NCBI RefSeq assembly: GCF_003386095.1
Contig: NZ_QREG01000020.1
Span: 2,492 to 66,491, forward strand
From: Marinoscillum furvescens DSM 4134
GTDB lineage: Bacteria; Bacteroidota; Bacteroidia; Cytophagales; Cyclobacteriaceae
DNA: 64,000 nucleotides
Reading direction: 5' to 3'
The translations under genes and the position numbers were made by a program. The stretch's first letter is position 1; every line of letters begins with the position of its first letter. The notes below the pieces were generated by a model. It ran no database searches. It had not been told where the DNA came from and worked only from the letters and a program-made list of their open reading frames with translations. Positions 46,001-54,954 of this stretch are shown one piece after another.

Positions 46001-46956
46001 ATTTTGAGCCGGGAGCCGTAGCTAGCTCCGGTCAGCCTGTTATTTATACAAGTTCCAATAAAGGGGTTGCCCTAATAGTGGGAGGAAAAATAAGTGTGGT
46101 AGGACAGGGGACCGCTACCATTACGGCTTATCAGCTCGGCAATGATACGCTTAACCCGGCATCTGCATCTCAGGATCTGGTAGTCACAGGGGCTGCTCAA
46201 TCGATAATTTTTGAGCCACTTCCGATCATCACAGAAGGAGAGGGTGATCTTATTCTACAAGCAGAAGCAAGCTCAGGATTGAAGGTTGTCTTTTCGAGCT
46301 CCGATCATGAAGTAGCCATAGTGGAGGAAGACATACTGAGAATTGTCGGTGGTGGTACTACCACCATTACAGCCTCACAACCCGGGAATGATTTTTTTGG
46401 TGCAGCGCCAGATGTTAGTCAGCAACTGAAAGTGCTACGGTCTCAGGAGATATCCTTTGAACCCTTCGAATTAAAATATGTTGGTGATGAGGATTTTCCG
46501 GTAGGAGCTACCGCAAGTTCTGGCTTGACATTGAGCTATGAAAGTTCTGATGAAGCAGTCGCCACCATCAATGAGGACGGCATTATTAGCATCACGGGTG
46601 GAGGGATAACCACCATTACGGTTTCACAGTCTGGCAACGATGAATTTGCCCCTGCTGAACCGATATCGCAGAATCTGGCAGTAATAGGAAGTGCTGTGCT
46701 AGCTAGTGATGGAGCAGCAGAACTTGCTGTTTACCCCAATCCTGCTAAGGATTTGGTAGTAGTGGATAGACACGACCATCAGTATCACTCCGTGCGTTTG
46801 TATACGGGCACGGGGATTTTGCTGGAGGAGTTTACCTTTTTGCCTGATCAAAAAAGTCTCACCATCGACCTGAGAAGTTGGACTTCCGGAATGTATTTCT
46901 TGAAAGTTGTGGGTGAAGAAGGAAATAAGGCTGTCAGGTTGATAAAAAATGACTAA
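43009..46956 (+). CDS. Second alginate-lyase-superfamily protein with CBM6, lectin-like domain, four Ig repeats and T9SS domain
   Basis: 1315 residues; the ATG at 43009 opens the signal peptide MKKLLTYVLIYALVTLGASVNAQ. Order: alpha-toroid lyase-like domain (GRDYGHAFGMV and AYSQGVDLF match the corresponding motif of the paralog at 29188), a beta-sandwich of about 190 residues absent from the paralog (TADGGAISGRASSD...GLMFRETLDADAD), a CBM6 (MIEAENFDYTV), an F-type-lectin-like domain, four Ig repeats and a type A T9SS sorting domain (VYPNPAKDLVV). In the lectin domain the fucose motif is broken: H789 is kept, but the spacing is H-X27-R and the Asp is replaced by Gly (RTGSNYGAH). Binding specificity has probably changed or been lost. 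It converges on the LamG-thioredoxin gene. Confidence 0.85.
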   Translation: MKKLLTYVLIYALVTLGASVNAQVPSDFEFSHPGITFSTQDLERMKNSINIEPWKTAYGLLQEDFRSSPDYQMQGPAERVDRNGQNHGAFENDGHAVLYQSILYYVTGNTQYAENALAMIDAWTTTMTFLGGNVPSIFAGGPGGAILEGAEILRYHYPGWTERHTTITEKWAKEVLLPTHFIPDPLRVANQGAGQINGALTIAIFTNDVVLFNQAIDNYLNEPCAGIVNSLPNGQNGDTGRDYGHAFGMVINLAQAAERAYSQGVDLFSTLNYRLLALSEYWNAYGLGVDVEYIPHGTCYGFWSVIGEKGRGWSDHSTNTLLEIIHGAYTVRQGIPSPYTTERINSIPVSRNTFLFKVADESFEANIKLEPEGFTPKETDHLLTASQIGNINSGSASYNEAENEWTLTADGGAISGRASSDAFQYAYQQITGDATIIAHVNAMNTSSTTAEVGLMFRETLDADADMMSILARNSAEYPELVSTWRGQDVESNYYGVSGTRDIPSVERSLPYWLRIEIRGDDISGFTSDDGENWAPLVHRVFDNTNQYYLGLVAASSSGSVTAGFNDVEIYIEESSGVDGQCTISGYPISGFDSEGAPVYEMNVLPAMIEAENFDYTVVNDNHNAESVYRTDGCLEVSETTSGGYHVTISEPGDYLAYTLAVPADGVYAIGMKYAASNSAGRIQFVFAEENLTGEVVVPSTGGLENWCEMIVVREVRLAEGLYKMKMVFSGLSTLNIDQLTITQVSLDPTIENLALAGTASQSSTAYEGAADRAIDGNTSGNYGDGSVTHTSHSETLKWWQVDLGSEKAIESIGIFNRTGSNYGAHLNNFTVEVFDAQDQVVFTETYVDPPNPFLSIGTGGVIGKVVKISKTSDKAITLAEVQVFGYESQQQPQTITFEDLPNKSVGDPDFVPNAMASSGLPISYSSSNPEVAAIVGGNIRIIGEGTTSITASQSGNDNYLPALEETREMIVLSNDAPEKSIQEVTFDEIAAKKVGDMDFEPGAVASSGQPVIYTSSNKGVALIVGGKISVVGQGTATITAYQLGNDTLNPASASQDLVVTGAAQSIIFEPLPIITEGEGDLILQAEASSGLKVVFSSSDHEVAIVEEDILRIVGGGTTTITASQPGNDFFGAAPDVSQQLKVLRSQEISFEPFELKYVGDEDFPVGATASSGLTLSYESSDEAVATINEDGIISITGGGITTITVSQSGNDEFAPAEPISQNLAVIGSAVLASDGAAELAVYPNPAKDLVVVDRHDHQYHSVRLYTGTGILLEEFTFLPDQKSLTIDLRSWTSGMYFLKVVGEEGNKAVRLIKND

Positions 46957-47049
46957 CAACAACTTCATGAGGTTTAGGGGAGCATGAAATCATTTCATTT
47001 TGAATATGGTATGAGCCCAGCAGCGTTTTTACAAGAAGGGGTGTAATTA

Positions 47050-47080
47050 GGTCCGGCTTTTCCTCAGGAAAAGCCGGACC
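47050..47080. terminator. Hairpin terminator between convergent genes
   Basis: GGTCCGGCTTTTCC (47050-47063) and GGAAAAGCCGGACC (47067-47080) form a perfect 14-bp stem with a 3-nt loop, midway between two convergent stop codons. There is no long T-run, so strength is uncertain. Confidence 0.7.
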
Positions 47081-47089
47081 CATTTAGAG

Positions 47090-50000
47090 CTATTCTTCGG
47101 TTATCAGTTCTTCAAATTTTGCCAGGAGGGTTTTGGGATCACGCGGAGCATTAGCGTCTACGATTTCACCTTTTTTATTCACGATCATGTAGTGGGGAAT
47201 TCCATTAATTTGGTATTGGTCAGATAAGTAATTCCATTGATCCTGCGTAAGGCGGTAGTGTTCACCTTTGATATCCGCGATCATATTGTTGTAAGCGGTT
47301 TCCGGAGAGGTGGGATTGGTGATGTATATGAATACCACGTCTTTCCCTTCTTTCAGTAGTTGCTCCTTCATCGGCTTCTGGTTTTTCATGGCGCTACGGC
47401 ATGGGCCACACCAGGTAGCCCAAAAGTCCAGGTACATCACTTTACCAGCAAATGGCTCCAGCATTTCTTTTAACAGCTCATCAGCTTTGGACTTAGGCGC
47501 GTTGTGGACGTTAAATCCGGTGTTGCTTTTATTTTTTTCGATTTTATCAAGGGTGTGTTGGTTGCATTCGCTGATATAAGCGGCAATGTTCGGATTGCTC
47601 ACACGGTTACAAACGTACTCCAGTACATGCGGAGGGAGTGGAGTTAGCTCCTCTACGATCAAGTTCAATAGATCCTGAGAAAACATGATGTCATTGACCA
47701 ATTTCATGTTTAGGTGCGGTAAGTCCAGAGCACTTTTCGCTCTGGTGTCTGCCTGGTTCAGTAGATAACGGATTCTCTTTTCAGTCGCATATTGAGTTTT
47801 GATGTCCGCCAGTTTGCTTTCATTTTTCTGGTAAAAATCCAGCACAGGTTGCACCTCTGGCGATTGGTAGTGTTCGAGTGCTTTCTTGATGATTTCCTTT
47901 TCTTCACTGGTCAAATCCTTTTTGTGGGTTTGTATATACTTCAGTATGTCGGGCATGGAGTTGTTTTCGGCACTTGCCTCCTTCCACAGTTCTCTATTGG
48001 CCTGATAGAAACCCCCAAGAGCCTGACCATCGGTTTGGTTAAAGTTGATTTTTGCTTGTCGGAACTCTTCGGTAAGGATACGTTGCTCCTCTGTGAGGAG
48101 TGTGAGGTCTTCTTTTGAAATTTCCGAGCCAAAAAGTTCCAATACAGTTAGTAGGTTATGTTGTCCTTTAGAGGGCTTTCTAAGCAGCGGGCTAAATTTC
48201 AGCGAGTTGATGAATCCAGAGAATTCACCAGTCGCAAATACCGTTTGTCCCTCCAGCGTTTCATTACCAATAAACTGGTAATAGGAAGGGGCGGAGGTGA
48301 TGGCTTTGTTTTCTGGAGATTGAAAGCTCTTGCGGTATTTGAAGCGAAGGACTTCATCTGTGTACTTTGTGTGTAGCTCTGCCAGTTTGTATTCGTAGGT
48401 AAAATCGGACATTACTCCTGATTGATACAGCGCATTCAATTCTTGCAAATCCTGGTCTTTCAGATCAAGAATGTACTTTTTGTACTCCTCCGCATTCATA
48501 TATTCGGTATCGCTGTGCACCATGCTGTAGTCGTAGGAGATAATGTCAAAAGCAGGATTGGATAGCTCCGTAGACAGTCGGGCATTTGCCCCCATAAATT
48601 TGTTGTTTCCCATGCCAGTCAGATCTGCCAGCATAAAGGACTCTTGTCCTGGTGAAAGTACAAACCGTGCATTTCCCACATTCATTCGCATAAATGGCGT
48701 GGTAGGGTTCGTCAGAGGAATTTTCACTTCGAAGTATCCATCCTCATTGGGATCTACCAGGTGGCTTTCTTGCCTACCTATCAGATAATTGTTGACATAT
48801 AGGGTCCCTGTTTTATTGCGTGCTTGTGGTGTATAACCATAGAGGAGCCCTCGAAATATGGCCGTATCGGATTTAAAGATCGGTTCTGTAAATCCTGTTG
48901 GATTCTGGACTCCGGGCAATTTGCTGTATTTGGCCTTTTTGGTGAGCTCAATGGTTTGTTTGCCTTTACCCAGCCTCAGGATGCCTTTTTTTAGCGTATA
49001 CGGTAGCTCCAAAGTATGCCCTTCATTATCGAGTTTAAGTACACCTTTTTTGCCTGTAGGCACAGCATCCATCGACCATAGTTTGCAGGCATAGATCACC
49101 TGATCGTCCAGAATGGAGAGTTCCCAGTCTCCGGTTTCGGCATTGTGCCAATGTCCGGCCAGGCCCTTTTTTTCTGCTGCTTTCGCCCTTCCAAGAGAAA
49201 TATTGGCGATGTACCATTCTCCTGGTTTGCCCACTTGGCCATAGTCAATAAACTCCGCATCCTCCGGTACCGCAGGAAAGATGAGCTTATACTCATTAAA
49301 CCCATAAGAGGCCGTGTGGTGTCGTACGTCCAGGTCAATGCCTTCCGATCCTTTGATTTGGAGTGTTTTGTCCGAACCATCTACGCGAATGGTTTTTTGG
49401 CTGGAAATGATGTTCCAGTTCCTGCGTCTACTTCTAATATGAAAGTACAGTTCGGTGGTGCTGTCTGTGAGAACCAGCTTTCTGAGCTCGTAGGAGCCAA
49501 ACTTGGCACCATGGGTAGGATGATCGATGACCTCCGCGCCATCAGGTATTTCATCTGTAGCTATTCTAAAGTCCAGTTCTTGCGAGGCAACGTACCCCTC
49601 GGGGTAGTCTCCAGTTTGTGCTACCTCAGCTAAAGTGCCCATAAGTAGTTCATCATTGACCCGGTTAGAAACCAGGCTCCAGTGAGTGAGCGACGAGGCA
49701 TTGTTTCTAAAGCGTGCCCCCTCGTAAATTAGTATGGGTGCAGACATTCTTAAGTTTTTGGCATAGACTGTATAAGTATTGGCAGGCACATCCACCTCAA
49801 TCCAGCACTGATAGACATGTTCCATGTCAGCAGCCACTCTACTGGAGCTATTGTGTGCTTCCTTGGATCCATCGGCTACAGCCAGGAAATCAGCTTCGAA
49901 ACTTAGTTTCAACATGGCAGCTACATCATCCCAGCTTTCTATTTGTTTGTCTCCGAAGACTAGCATTTGATCAAAGATTCGATCTCCATCGGTTTCAGTG

Positions 50001-50836
50001 GGCATGAGTTCTGCGAAGAATACGGCTTTGTCCGTCACTGGCTGCTCCAGCGCTCCCGAACGAGAGATGAACAGGTCTTCGGTTTTAACTTGCTTTGCTA
50101 CAGCGGCCAGGTCCAGGTTTGGTAGGTAATTCTTGGCTTTTTCCAGGATTTGCTCAGCCGAAAGTACACCATCGTAAATGTTGAATGCATCGAAAGCACC
50201 CTTCCAGGTCTTATCATATGAGTAGCCACCTTTTGCCAAATAGGCGGATGCATTGCTCAGGTTTTCGATGCGATTGTGGGTGTGATCATCAGTAGTTTGG
50301 GTACTGGCTAGCACACCATCTATGTAGAGTTTGAGCGCATTATTATCAAAAGTGGTTACTACATGATGCTTTTTGCCGTCTTTTAGTTCGTTGCACAGTG
50401 CAGTAGTTTCTGTTTTCCAGGGTTGATTGATAGGTGAATTCGTAGAAATCACTGATTTGCTCCGCTTTCTATGCTGCACGGTTTGATAGATGTAATCGCT
50501 ACCATGCCAGCCCTGGGTTGCCCCGAAAAATGATAGCATGCTGATTTCATCATTTTCCTTATTGGTTTGTATAAAGGCTTCGAGGGTAAGCCCTTTATAG
50601 GTATTTATGGCGATTTGTTCTGCAGGAAGTACCAGGTGCTGCCCTTCCTGTGTAGTCACATACTTACCTTCCTTAAAGAAACCTCCATGAGCTCTGGCAT
50701 GAGCACCGCCCACAACGTCTGTAGCCGTGGCGTCATCAAAAGTGTAGGAGTGTTTAAGCGTAGCGTCTTGAGCCAGAGCGGTCGATGAGACCAAAAGCCC
50801 AAGTAAAAGCATCATTGCGGTGATTGTTTTGTTCAT
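47090..50836 (-). CDS. LamG domain - TlpA-type thioredoxin fusion, exported
   Basis: 1248 residues, the only minus-strand gene in the PUL. Signal peptide MNKTITAMMLLLGLLVSSTALAQ; a LamG/concanavalin-like domain (about 25-235; LYIDGVLASTQTTDD, AFDAFNIYDGVLS); beta-rich domains (about 250-650); a DUF4369-like region (about 660-760); a long helical stretch; and a C-terminal TlpA/thioredoxin domain with W-C1143-G-P-C1146 and the cis-Pro loop INGIPHYMI. TlpA-like proteins keep periplasmic cysteines reduced or deliver electrons. The LamG part suggests contact with glycan or cell wall. Its target may be the cysteine-rich sulfatase system or the cytochrome lipoprotein nearby (inference). It is divergent from the sulfatase gene and shares a 280-bp promoter region with it. 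Confidence 0.85.
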   Translation of the reverse strand: MNKTITAMMLLLGLLVSSTALAQDATLKHSYTFDDATATDVVGGAHARAHGGFFKEGKYVTTQEGQHLVLPAEQIAINTYKGLTLEAFIQTNKENDEISMLSFFGATQGWHGSDYIYQTVQHRKRSKSVISTNSPINQPWKTETTALCNELKDGKKHHVVTTFDNNALKLYIDGVLASTQTTDDHTHNRIENLSNASAYLAKGGYSYDKTWKGAFDAFNIYDGVLSAEQILEKAKNYLPNLDLAAVAKQVKTEDLFISRSGALEQPVTDKAVFFAELMPTETDGDRIFDQMLVFGDKQIESWDDVAAMLKLSFEADFLAVADGSKEAHNSSSRVAADMEHVYQCWIEVDVPANTYTVYAKNLRMSAPILIYEGARFRNNASSLTHWSLVSNRVNDELLMGTLAEVAQTGDYPEGYVASQELDFRIATDEIPDGAEVIDHPTHGAKFGSYELRKLVLTDSTTELYFHIRSRRRNWNIISSQKTIRVDGSDKTLQIKGSEGIDLDVRHHTASYGFNEYKLIFPAVPEDAEFIDYGQVGKPGEWYIANISLGRAKAAEKKGLAGHWHNAETGDWELSILDDQVIYACKLWSMDAVPTGKKGVLKLDNEGHTLELPYTLKKGILRLGKGKQTIELTKKAKYSKLPGVQNPTGFTEPIFKSDTAIFRGLLYGYTPQARNKTGTLYVNNYLIGRQESHLVDPNEDGYFEVKIPLTNPTTPFMRMNVGNARFVLSPGQESFMLADLTGMGNNKFMGANARLSTELSNPAFDIISYDYSMVHSDTEYMNAEEYKKYILDLKDQDLQELNALYQSGVMSDFTYEYKLAELHTKYTDEVLRFKYRKSFQSPENKAITSAPSYYQFIGNETLEGQTVFATGEFSGFINSLKFSPLLRKPSKGQHNLLTVLELFGSEISKEDLTLLTEEQRILTEEFRQAKINFNQTDGQALGGFYQANRELWKEASAENNSMPDILKYIQTHKKDLTSEEKEIIKKALEHYQSPEVQPVLDFYQKNESKLADIKTQYATEKRIRYLLNQADTRAKSALDLPHLNMKLVNDIMFSQDLLNLIVEELTPLPPHVLEYVCNRVSNPNIAAYISECNQHTLDKIEKNKSNTGFNVHNAPKSKADELLKEMLEPFAGKVMYLDFWATWCGPCRSAMKNQKPMKEQLLKEGKDVVFIYITNPTSPETAYNNMIADIKGEHYRLTQDQWNYLSDQYQINGIPHYMIVNKKGEIVDANAPRDPKTLLAKFEELITEE

Positions 50837-51056
50837 AATCATTTGGTGTTTGAAATAATACTTGATGAATTGTTAGGATAGGATCTTTAATTATTAGGTA
50901 GATGCTATCTTTTAGTGTTCGGTAATTTCCCAAATAATGTATGCGTCAAGTGTTAATTATGAACCATGAGCTATAATTTTTGAATCATAGCGATGGATAT
51001 TCCTGTTTTGAGCCCTCTTTTATAAGTAAAGAAGATATCTCGAAGATTGGTATCTA

Positions 51057-51087
51057 TTGGATGTCCTGAGCGGAGACGTTACTTTTA
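51057..51087 (+). promoter_or_regulatory. Possible promoter of the sulfatase gene
   Basis: TTG at 51057-51059 and TACTTTTA at 51080-51087 (7/8 match to TAnnTTTG) are 20 bp apart, close to the usual Bacteroidota -33/-7 spacing, 31 bases before the start codon. Confidence 0.35.
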
Positions 51088-51118
51088 GGTTTTTGTGTAT
51101 TTATAAAATCAGTGCTGC

Positions 51119-52582
51119 ATGAAGAGATGGCAATTTTTGATTCAATTGTTTGGGGTCTTACTTTTTACACTTGGTGCTGCTTCCTGTCAGAATAGTCGGA
51201 ATGAAGACGTACCCAAAAACATTCTACTCATTTGTGTAGATGACCTAAGGCCGGAAATAAACGCTTTCGGTTCTTCTTACATTCACTCTCCTAATATGGA
51301 TATGCTTGCCGCCAAAGGTCGATCTTTTCATCGGCACTATGTTAATGCGCCTAGTTGCGGGCCTTCTAGATACACCTTGCTTACGGGGCAGTATGGGGTG
51401 CAATATCGGCGAAAGTATAACCAGCCACTGTTCCACAGAGCCGAGGCAATGAAGAAGCATAAAGAATCCATTCCTCCGAGTATGCCGGAGTGGTTTCGTC
51501 AGCACGGTTATACCACCGTTTCTGTAGGGAAGGTGTCTCACCATCCTGGAGGAAGAGGCGGTGAATATTGGGACAGTGACACTATTCCAGAAATGCCGGG
51601 AGCGTGGGATGCACACCTGATGCCGTCTGGTGCCTGGCAAAATCCAAGAGGAGCGATGCATGGGTTGGCTTTTGGAAAAGTAAGAACAGCCTCATCCCGA
51701 GATCCTATTGAGGCAGCCGAAGGTGGAGATGACATTTATCCAGATGGCCTGATTGTAAAGGAAGGTTTGAGTCAGCTAGAAACCCTGGCTGCTGAGGACA
51801 AACCATTTTTTCTGGCCATCGGTCTTATCAAGCCTCATTTGCCTTTCGGTGCACCCAAAAAGTACCTCGACCTGTACCAGGGAGTCACCATACCGGCAAA
51901 CCCTTATCCCAATAAACCTGCAGCCAATGCTTCGTGGAGCGGTTCTCGTGAGTTTATGAGCTATGATAGGCAAGGAAAAGACCCACGTACCGATTCTGCT
52001 TATTCCATGGAATTAAAACGATACTATGCGGCATGTGTGAGCTATGCAGACAAACATGTCGGAGATATACTGGCTAAGCTTAAAGAAACGGGTGCAGATA
52101 AAAATACCATCGTGGTGCTCTGGGGAGACCATGGGTGGCACCTGGGCGAACATGCCATTTGGGGAAAGCATACACTTTACGAAGAATCGCTGCGTGCGCC
52201 CCTAATCATCTACGATCCTGAGATGAACGCTCAAGGCCTAAAAACGGATGCTATTGTGGAGACCGTAGATATTTTTCCTACGCTGTGTGACCTAACCTCA
52301 TTGCCTGTACCGGATTTTGTCCATGGTACGTCATTGGCATCCATTATGAGAGATCCAAAGGCCAAAGGGCATCCGGCAGTGGCCTATTACTCCACTTCCA
52401 GCACGATACGCACAGATACTCATCGGCTTACCATTAATGGGAAAGGGATGGTGGAGCTTTATGATCATACAGCAGAGAAAGAGGTTAAAAACGTTGCGGA
52501 AGATTTTCCCGAAACAGTACAGCAATTGAAAGCTCAACTTCAAGCTCGTCTGGGGCCGCTGGCTTTCAATTGGAATCCCTAA
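51119..52582 (+). CDS. S1-family sulfatase, lipoprotein (iduronate-2-sulfatase-like)
   Basis: 487 residues. The N-terminus ends in a good lipobox (LGAASC23), so it is probably anchored in a membrane on the periplasmic or surface side. The formylglycine-forming signature is present as C80-G-P82-S-R84...LTGQ, and metal-binding Asp residues lie in VDDLRPE (D41, D42); further conserved parts are [22 protein letters not shown] and [12 protein letters not shown]. The overall look is closest to the iduronate-2-sulfatase-like S1 group. As a Cys-type enzyme it needs an anaerobic or FGE maturase encoded elsewhere. It is the only sulfatase seen in the window and shows that the glycan is sulfated. Confidence 0.92.
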   Translation: MKRWQFLIQLFGVLLFTLGAASCQNSRNEDVPKNILLICVDDLRPEINAFGSSYIHSPNMDMLAAKGRSFHRHYVNAPSCGPSRYTLLTGQYGVQYRRKYNQPLFHRAEAMKKHKESIPPSMPEWFRQHGYTTVSVGKVSHHPGGRGGEYWDSDTIPEMPGAWDAHLMPSGAWQNPRGAMHGLAFGKVRTASSRDPIEAAEGGDDIYPDGLIVKEGLSQLETLAAEDKPFFLAIGLIKPHLPFGAPKKYLDLYQGVTIPANPYPNKPAANASWSGSREFMSYDRQGKDPRTDSAYSMELKRYYAACVSYADKHVGDILAKLKETGADKNTIVVLWGDHGWHLGEHAIWGKHTLYEESLRAPLIIYDPEMNAQGLKTDAIVETVDIFPTLCDLTSLPVPDFVHGTSLASIMRDPKAKGHPAVAYYSTSSTIRTDTHRLTINGKGMVELYDHTAEKEVKNVAEDFPETVQQLKAQLQARLGPLAFNWNP

Positions 52583-52862
52583 CGCCGCCTGGCAGGCATG
52601 GAGGCAGATCATCTGGTATGCAATCCTTTTAATACTTCATTCATGTTTAGCGCACCAATACATGGACAAAATGATAGGATTTATGGATTCTTAGGATAGA
52701 TGGTACATGAGTTATAAGTAGAGATTCATAATTGCATTAGTTTGGCACAAGCACCATGTAGGTTGCATTTAGAAAAACACAATCAAAAATCTTCTAAATG
52801 CTGCGAGGCAGGGAGCTGTCAAGTGTATTGGCTTCTGGTCTGGTAGCTTGTCTTTTATAGCT

Positions 52863-54872
52863 ATGCAAAAACATCCAATTGTATTCTCCAATGCTATCAA
52901 ACAGTGCACCTTTCTGGCGGTGCTCGGTCTACTCATCACGGGCTGTACCAAAGAGGTCAAATCAATTGTAAATGTCTCATCGCCAAACGGCGAGCACGCT
53001 TTTGTTTTGAACGTCAGCGACAAGGCGGGTATCTCTTTTGAAGTAGAAAAGGAATCCAAAGCGTTGATTCAGTCATCTGATTTCCGGCTGCTGTCAAAAG
53101 ATATTGACTTTAGTGGTCCGTATGAAATTGTTGGCGTTGCTAAAAATTCTTATCAGGGTGAGTGGCAAACCCGCTTCGGGGAGCTAAGTACGGTTCCTGA
53201 TGTGTACAATGAAACAGAGGTAATGCTGGAAAGCGCCACAGCTAAAATCAAGCTCATCATACGGGCCTACGATGAAGGCGTGGCCTTTGCCTACGAAATC
53301 CCGGCGCAGGGAGGGCTCCAAAGTATCTCTCTGGATGATGAGCTGATCAGTTACCGCTTTGATCAGGATTATGAGGTATGGTCTACACCGGAGCGCAAGC
53401 CCGGGAGGCTGACTGCTCAGGGAGAATACCAAAAAATCCCCTTGAGCCAGCTGAAGGCAGGGGCCGAAAGGCCGTTGCTCATCGAATACAGCGATGACAT
53501 AAAAATTGCTTTGGCAGAAGCCAAACTGGTGGATTATGCCCGACTGAGCTACAGTGCAGATCCCAATGCACCCCTTTCGATCCTTTCTAGTCTGGATGGC
53601 AAGCTCATCAGAGTAAAGCAGGATACCATCACGGGAGCGCTGAAAAGTGGAAGAAAACAAGTGGATAAAGTACAGAAAAACCTGCCATTTCAGTCGCCAT
53701 GGAGGGTAATCATGATTGGCGATAGCTATGGCGACCTGCTGGAGAAAAACTACCTGATCCAAAACCTCAACGACCCCAGCGCCATAGCTGATGAATCGTG
53801 GATAGAACCAGGAAAAGTGCTTAGAGAAACGACCCTTACCACACAGGGAGGCTTGAGAGCTGTGGAATTTGTAGCAGAGCACAACATGCAGTATGTGCAT
53901 TTCGATGCGGGCTGGTACGGCAATGAAATGGATGACTCCTCAGATGCCACCACTGTCACGCTGGATCCGAAGCGCTCCAAAGGGCCTTTTGATCTTCAGA
54001 AAATCACGGCATACGCCAAAGAAAAAGGAGTGAAAGTAATGCTCTATGTAAACCGCCGCTCTCTCGAAAGGCAGCTGGATGAGCTGCTGCCGCTTTTTAA
54101 AGAGTGGGGGATTGCCGGTATCAAATTTGGTTTTGTGAAGGTAGGTGATCAGGAAGCTACCGCCTGGCTACATGAGGCTATCCAAAAGGTGGCTGACTAT
54201 GAGATGATTGTAGATGTACACGACGAATACCGCCCCACCGGATTTTCGCGAACTTACCCCAACTTGCTTACCCAGGAAGGGATCGCCGGAGATGAAACGA
54301 GCGTAAGCAACGAGCACACCCTCATCACCATGTTTACACGTATGCTGGCCGGTGCTGCTGACAATACCATCTGCTACTACAACAAGCGGGTAGAAACCAT
54401 GGGCTCACATGCTTCTCAGCTGGCGAAGACCGTTTGCCTGTTTAGCCCGCTGCAGTTTCTCTACTGGTACGACCGGGTACCAGCAGCTCCCGAAAAGCTC
54501 GATGGACTGTGGGGAGACACCAAAACCATCGGAAACGAACCAGAGCTCGAATTTTTTGACAATGTGCCAACCACCTGGGACGAAACCAAAGTGCTAGAAG
54601 CGGAGATTGCCCAGCTTGGAGTTATTGCCCGTCGCAAAGGGAGTGATTGGTTTGTAGGTGGCATCAACGGCCCCGGAAACCGTACCGTAGTGCTTGACTT
54701 TTCCTTCCTGGAAGAAGGGAAATCCTACCGCAGCAAGCTCTATACCGATGATGCCTCTGTCAACACACGTACGCAAGTGAAAATAGAGGAGTTGGTCGTG
54801 AAAAAATCAGACAATTTGACGGTGGAATTGCCGGCAAACGAAGGCTTTGCCATGCACCTGGTAGCCGAGTAG
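52863..54872 (+). CDS. GH97-family glycoside hydrolase, lipoprotein, probably inverting type
   Basis: 669 residues from the ATG at 52863. Lipobox LLITGC. The N-terminal beta-sandwich opens with the typical VSSPNGEHAFVLNV; the barrel contains HFDAGWYG, the C-terminal beta-sheet follows. GH97 has retaining members with an Asp nucleophile in a KxDF motif and inverting SusB-like members with Gly at that place; here the sequence is IKFG423F, so an inverting mechanism is inferred. E472 in TQEGIAGDE fits the general acid, and E455 in HDEYRPTG is a candidate base. Substrates are alpha-glucosides or alpha-galactosides. A promoterless 280-bp gap separates it from the sulfatase. Confidence 0.88.
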   Translation: MQKHPIVFSNAIKQCTFLAVLGLLITGCTKEVKSIVNVSSPNGEHAFVLNVSDKAGISFEVEKESKALIQSSDFRLLSKDIDFSGPYEIVGVAKNSYQGEWQTRFGELSTVPDVYNETEVMLESATAKIKLIIRAYDEGVAFAYEIPAQGGLQSISLDDELISYRFDQDYEVWSTPERKPGRLTAQGEYQKIPLSQLKAGAERPLLIEYSDDIKIALAEAKLVDYARLSYSADPNAPLSILSSLDGKLIRVKQDTITGALKSGRKQVDKVQKNLPFQSPWRVIMIGDSYGDLLEKNYLIQNLNDPSAIADESWIEPGKVLRETTLTTQGGLRAVEFVAEHNMQYVHFDAGWYGNEMDDSSDATTVTLDPKRSKGPFDLQKITAYAKEKGVKVMLYVNRRSLERQLDELLPLFKEWGIAGIKFGFVKVGDQEATAWLHEAIQKVADYEMIVDVHDEYRPTGFSRTYPNLLTQEGIAGDETSVSNEHTLITMFTRMLAGAADNTICYYNKRVETMGSHASQLAKTVCLFSPLQFLYWYDRVPAAPEKLDGLWGDTKTIGNEPELEFFDNVPTTWDETKVLEAEIAQLGVIARRKGSDWFVGGINGPGNRTVVLDFSFLEEGKSYRSKLYTDDASVNTRTQVKIEELVVKKSDNLTVELPANEGFAMHLVAE

Positions 54873-54899
54873 AGCAGTAAAAAGACAAAGAACAAACCA

Positions 54900-54927
54900 G
54901 CCCCTGCTCACACTAATGAGCAGGGGC
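54900..54927 (+). terminator. Intergenic hairpin after GH97
   Basis: GCCCCTGCTCA (54900-54910) pairs with TGAGCAGGGGC (54917-54927) around a 6-nt loop, without a T-run. It could be a weak terminator or a processing stem that sets relative expression of the two genes. Confidence 0.5.
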
Positions 54928-54954
54928 CGGAGGGTATAGTAAACAATTTCAATA

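Noticed and set aside
53184..53900. 238-codon minus-strand frame inside GH97
   Set aside because: The + frame has clear GH97 motifs and a lipobox; the minus translation has no recognisable features.
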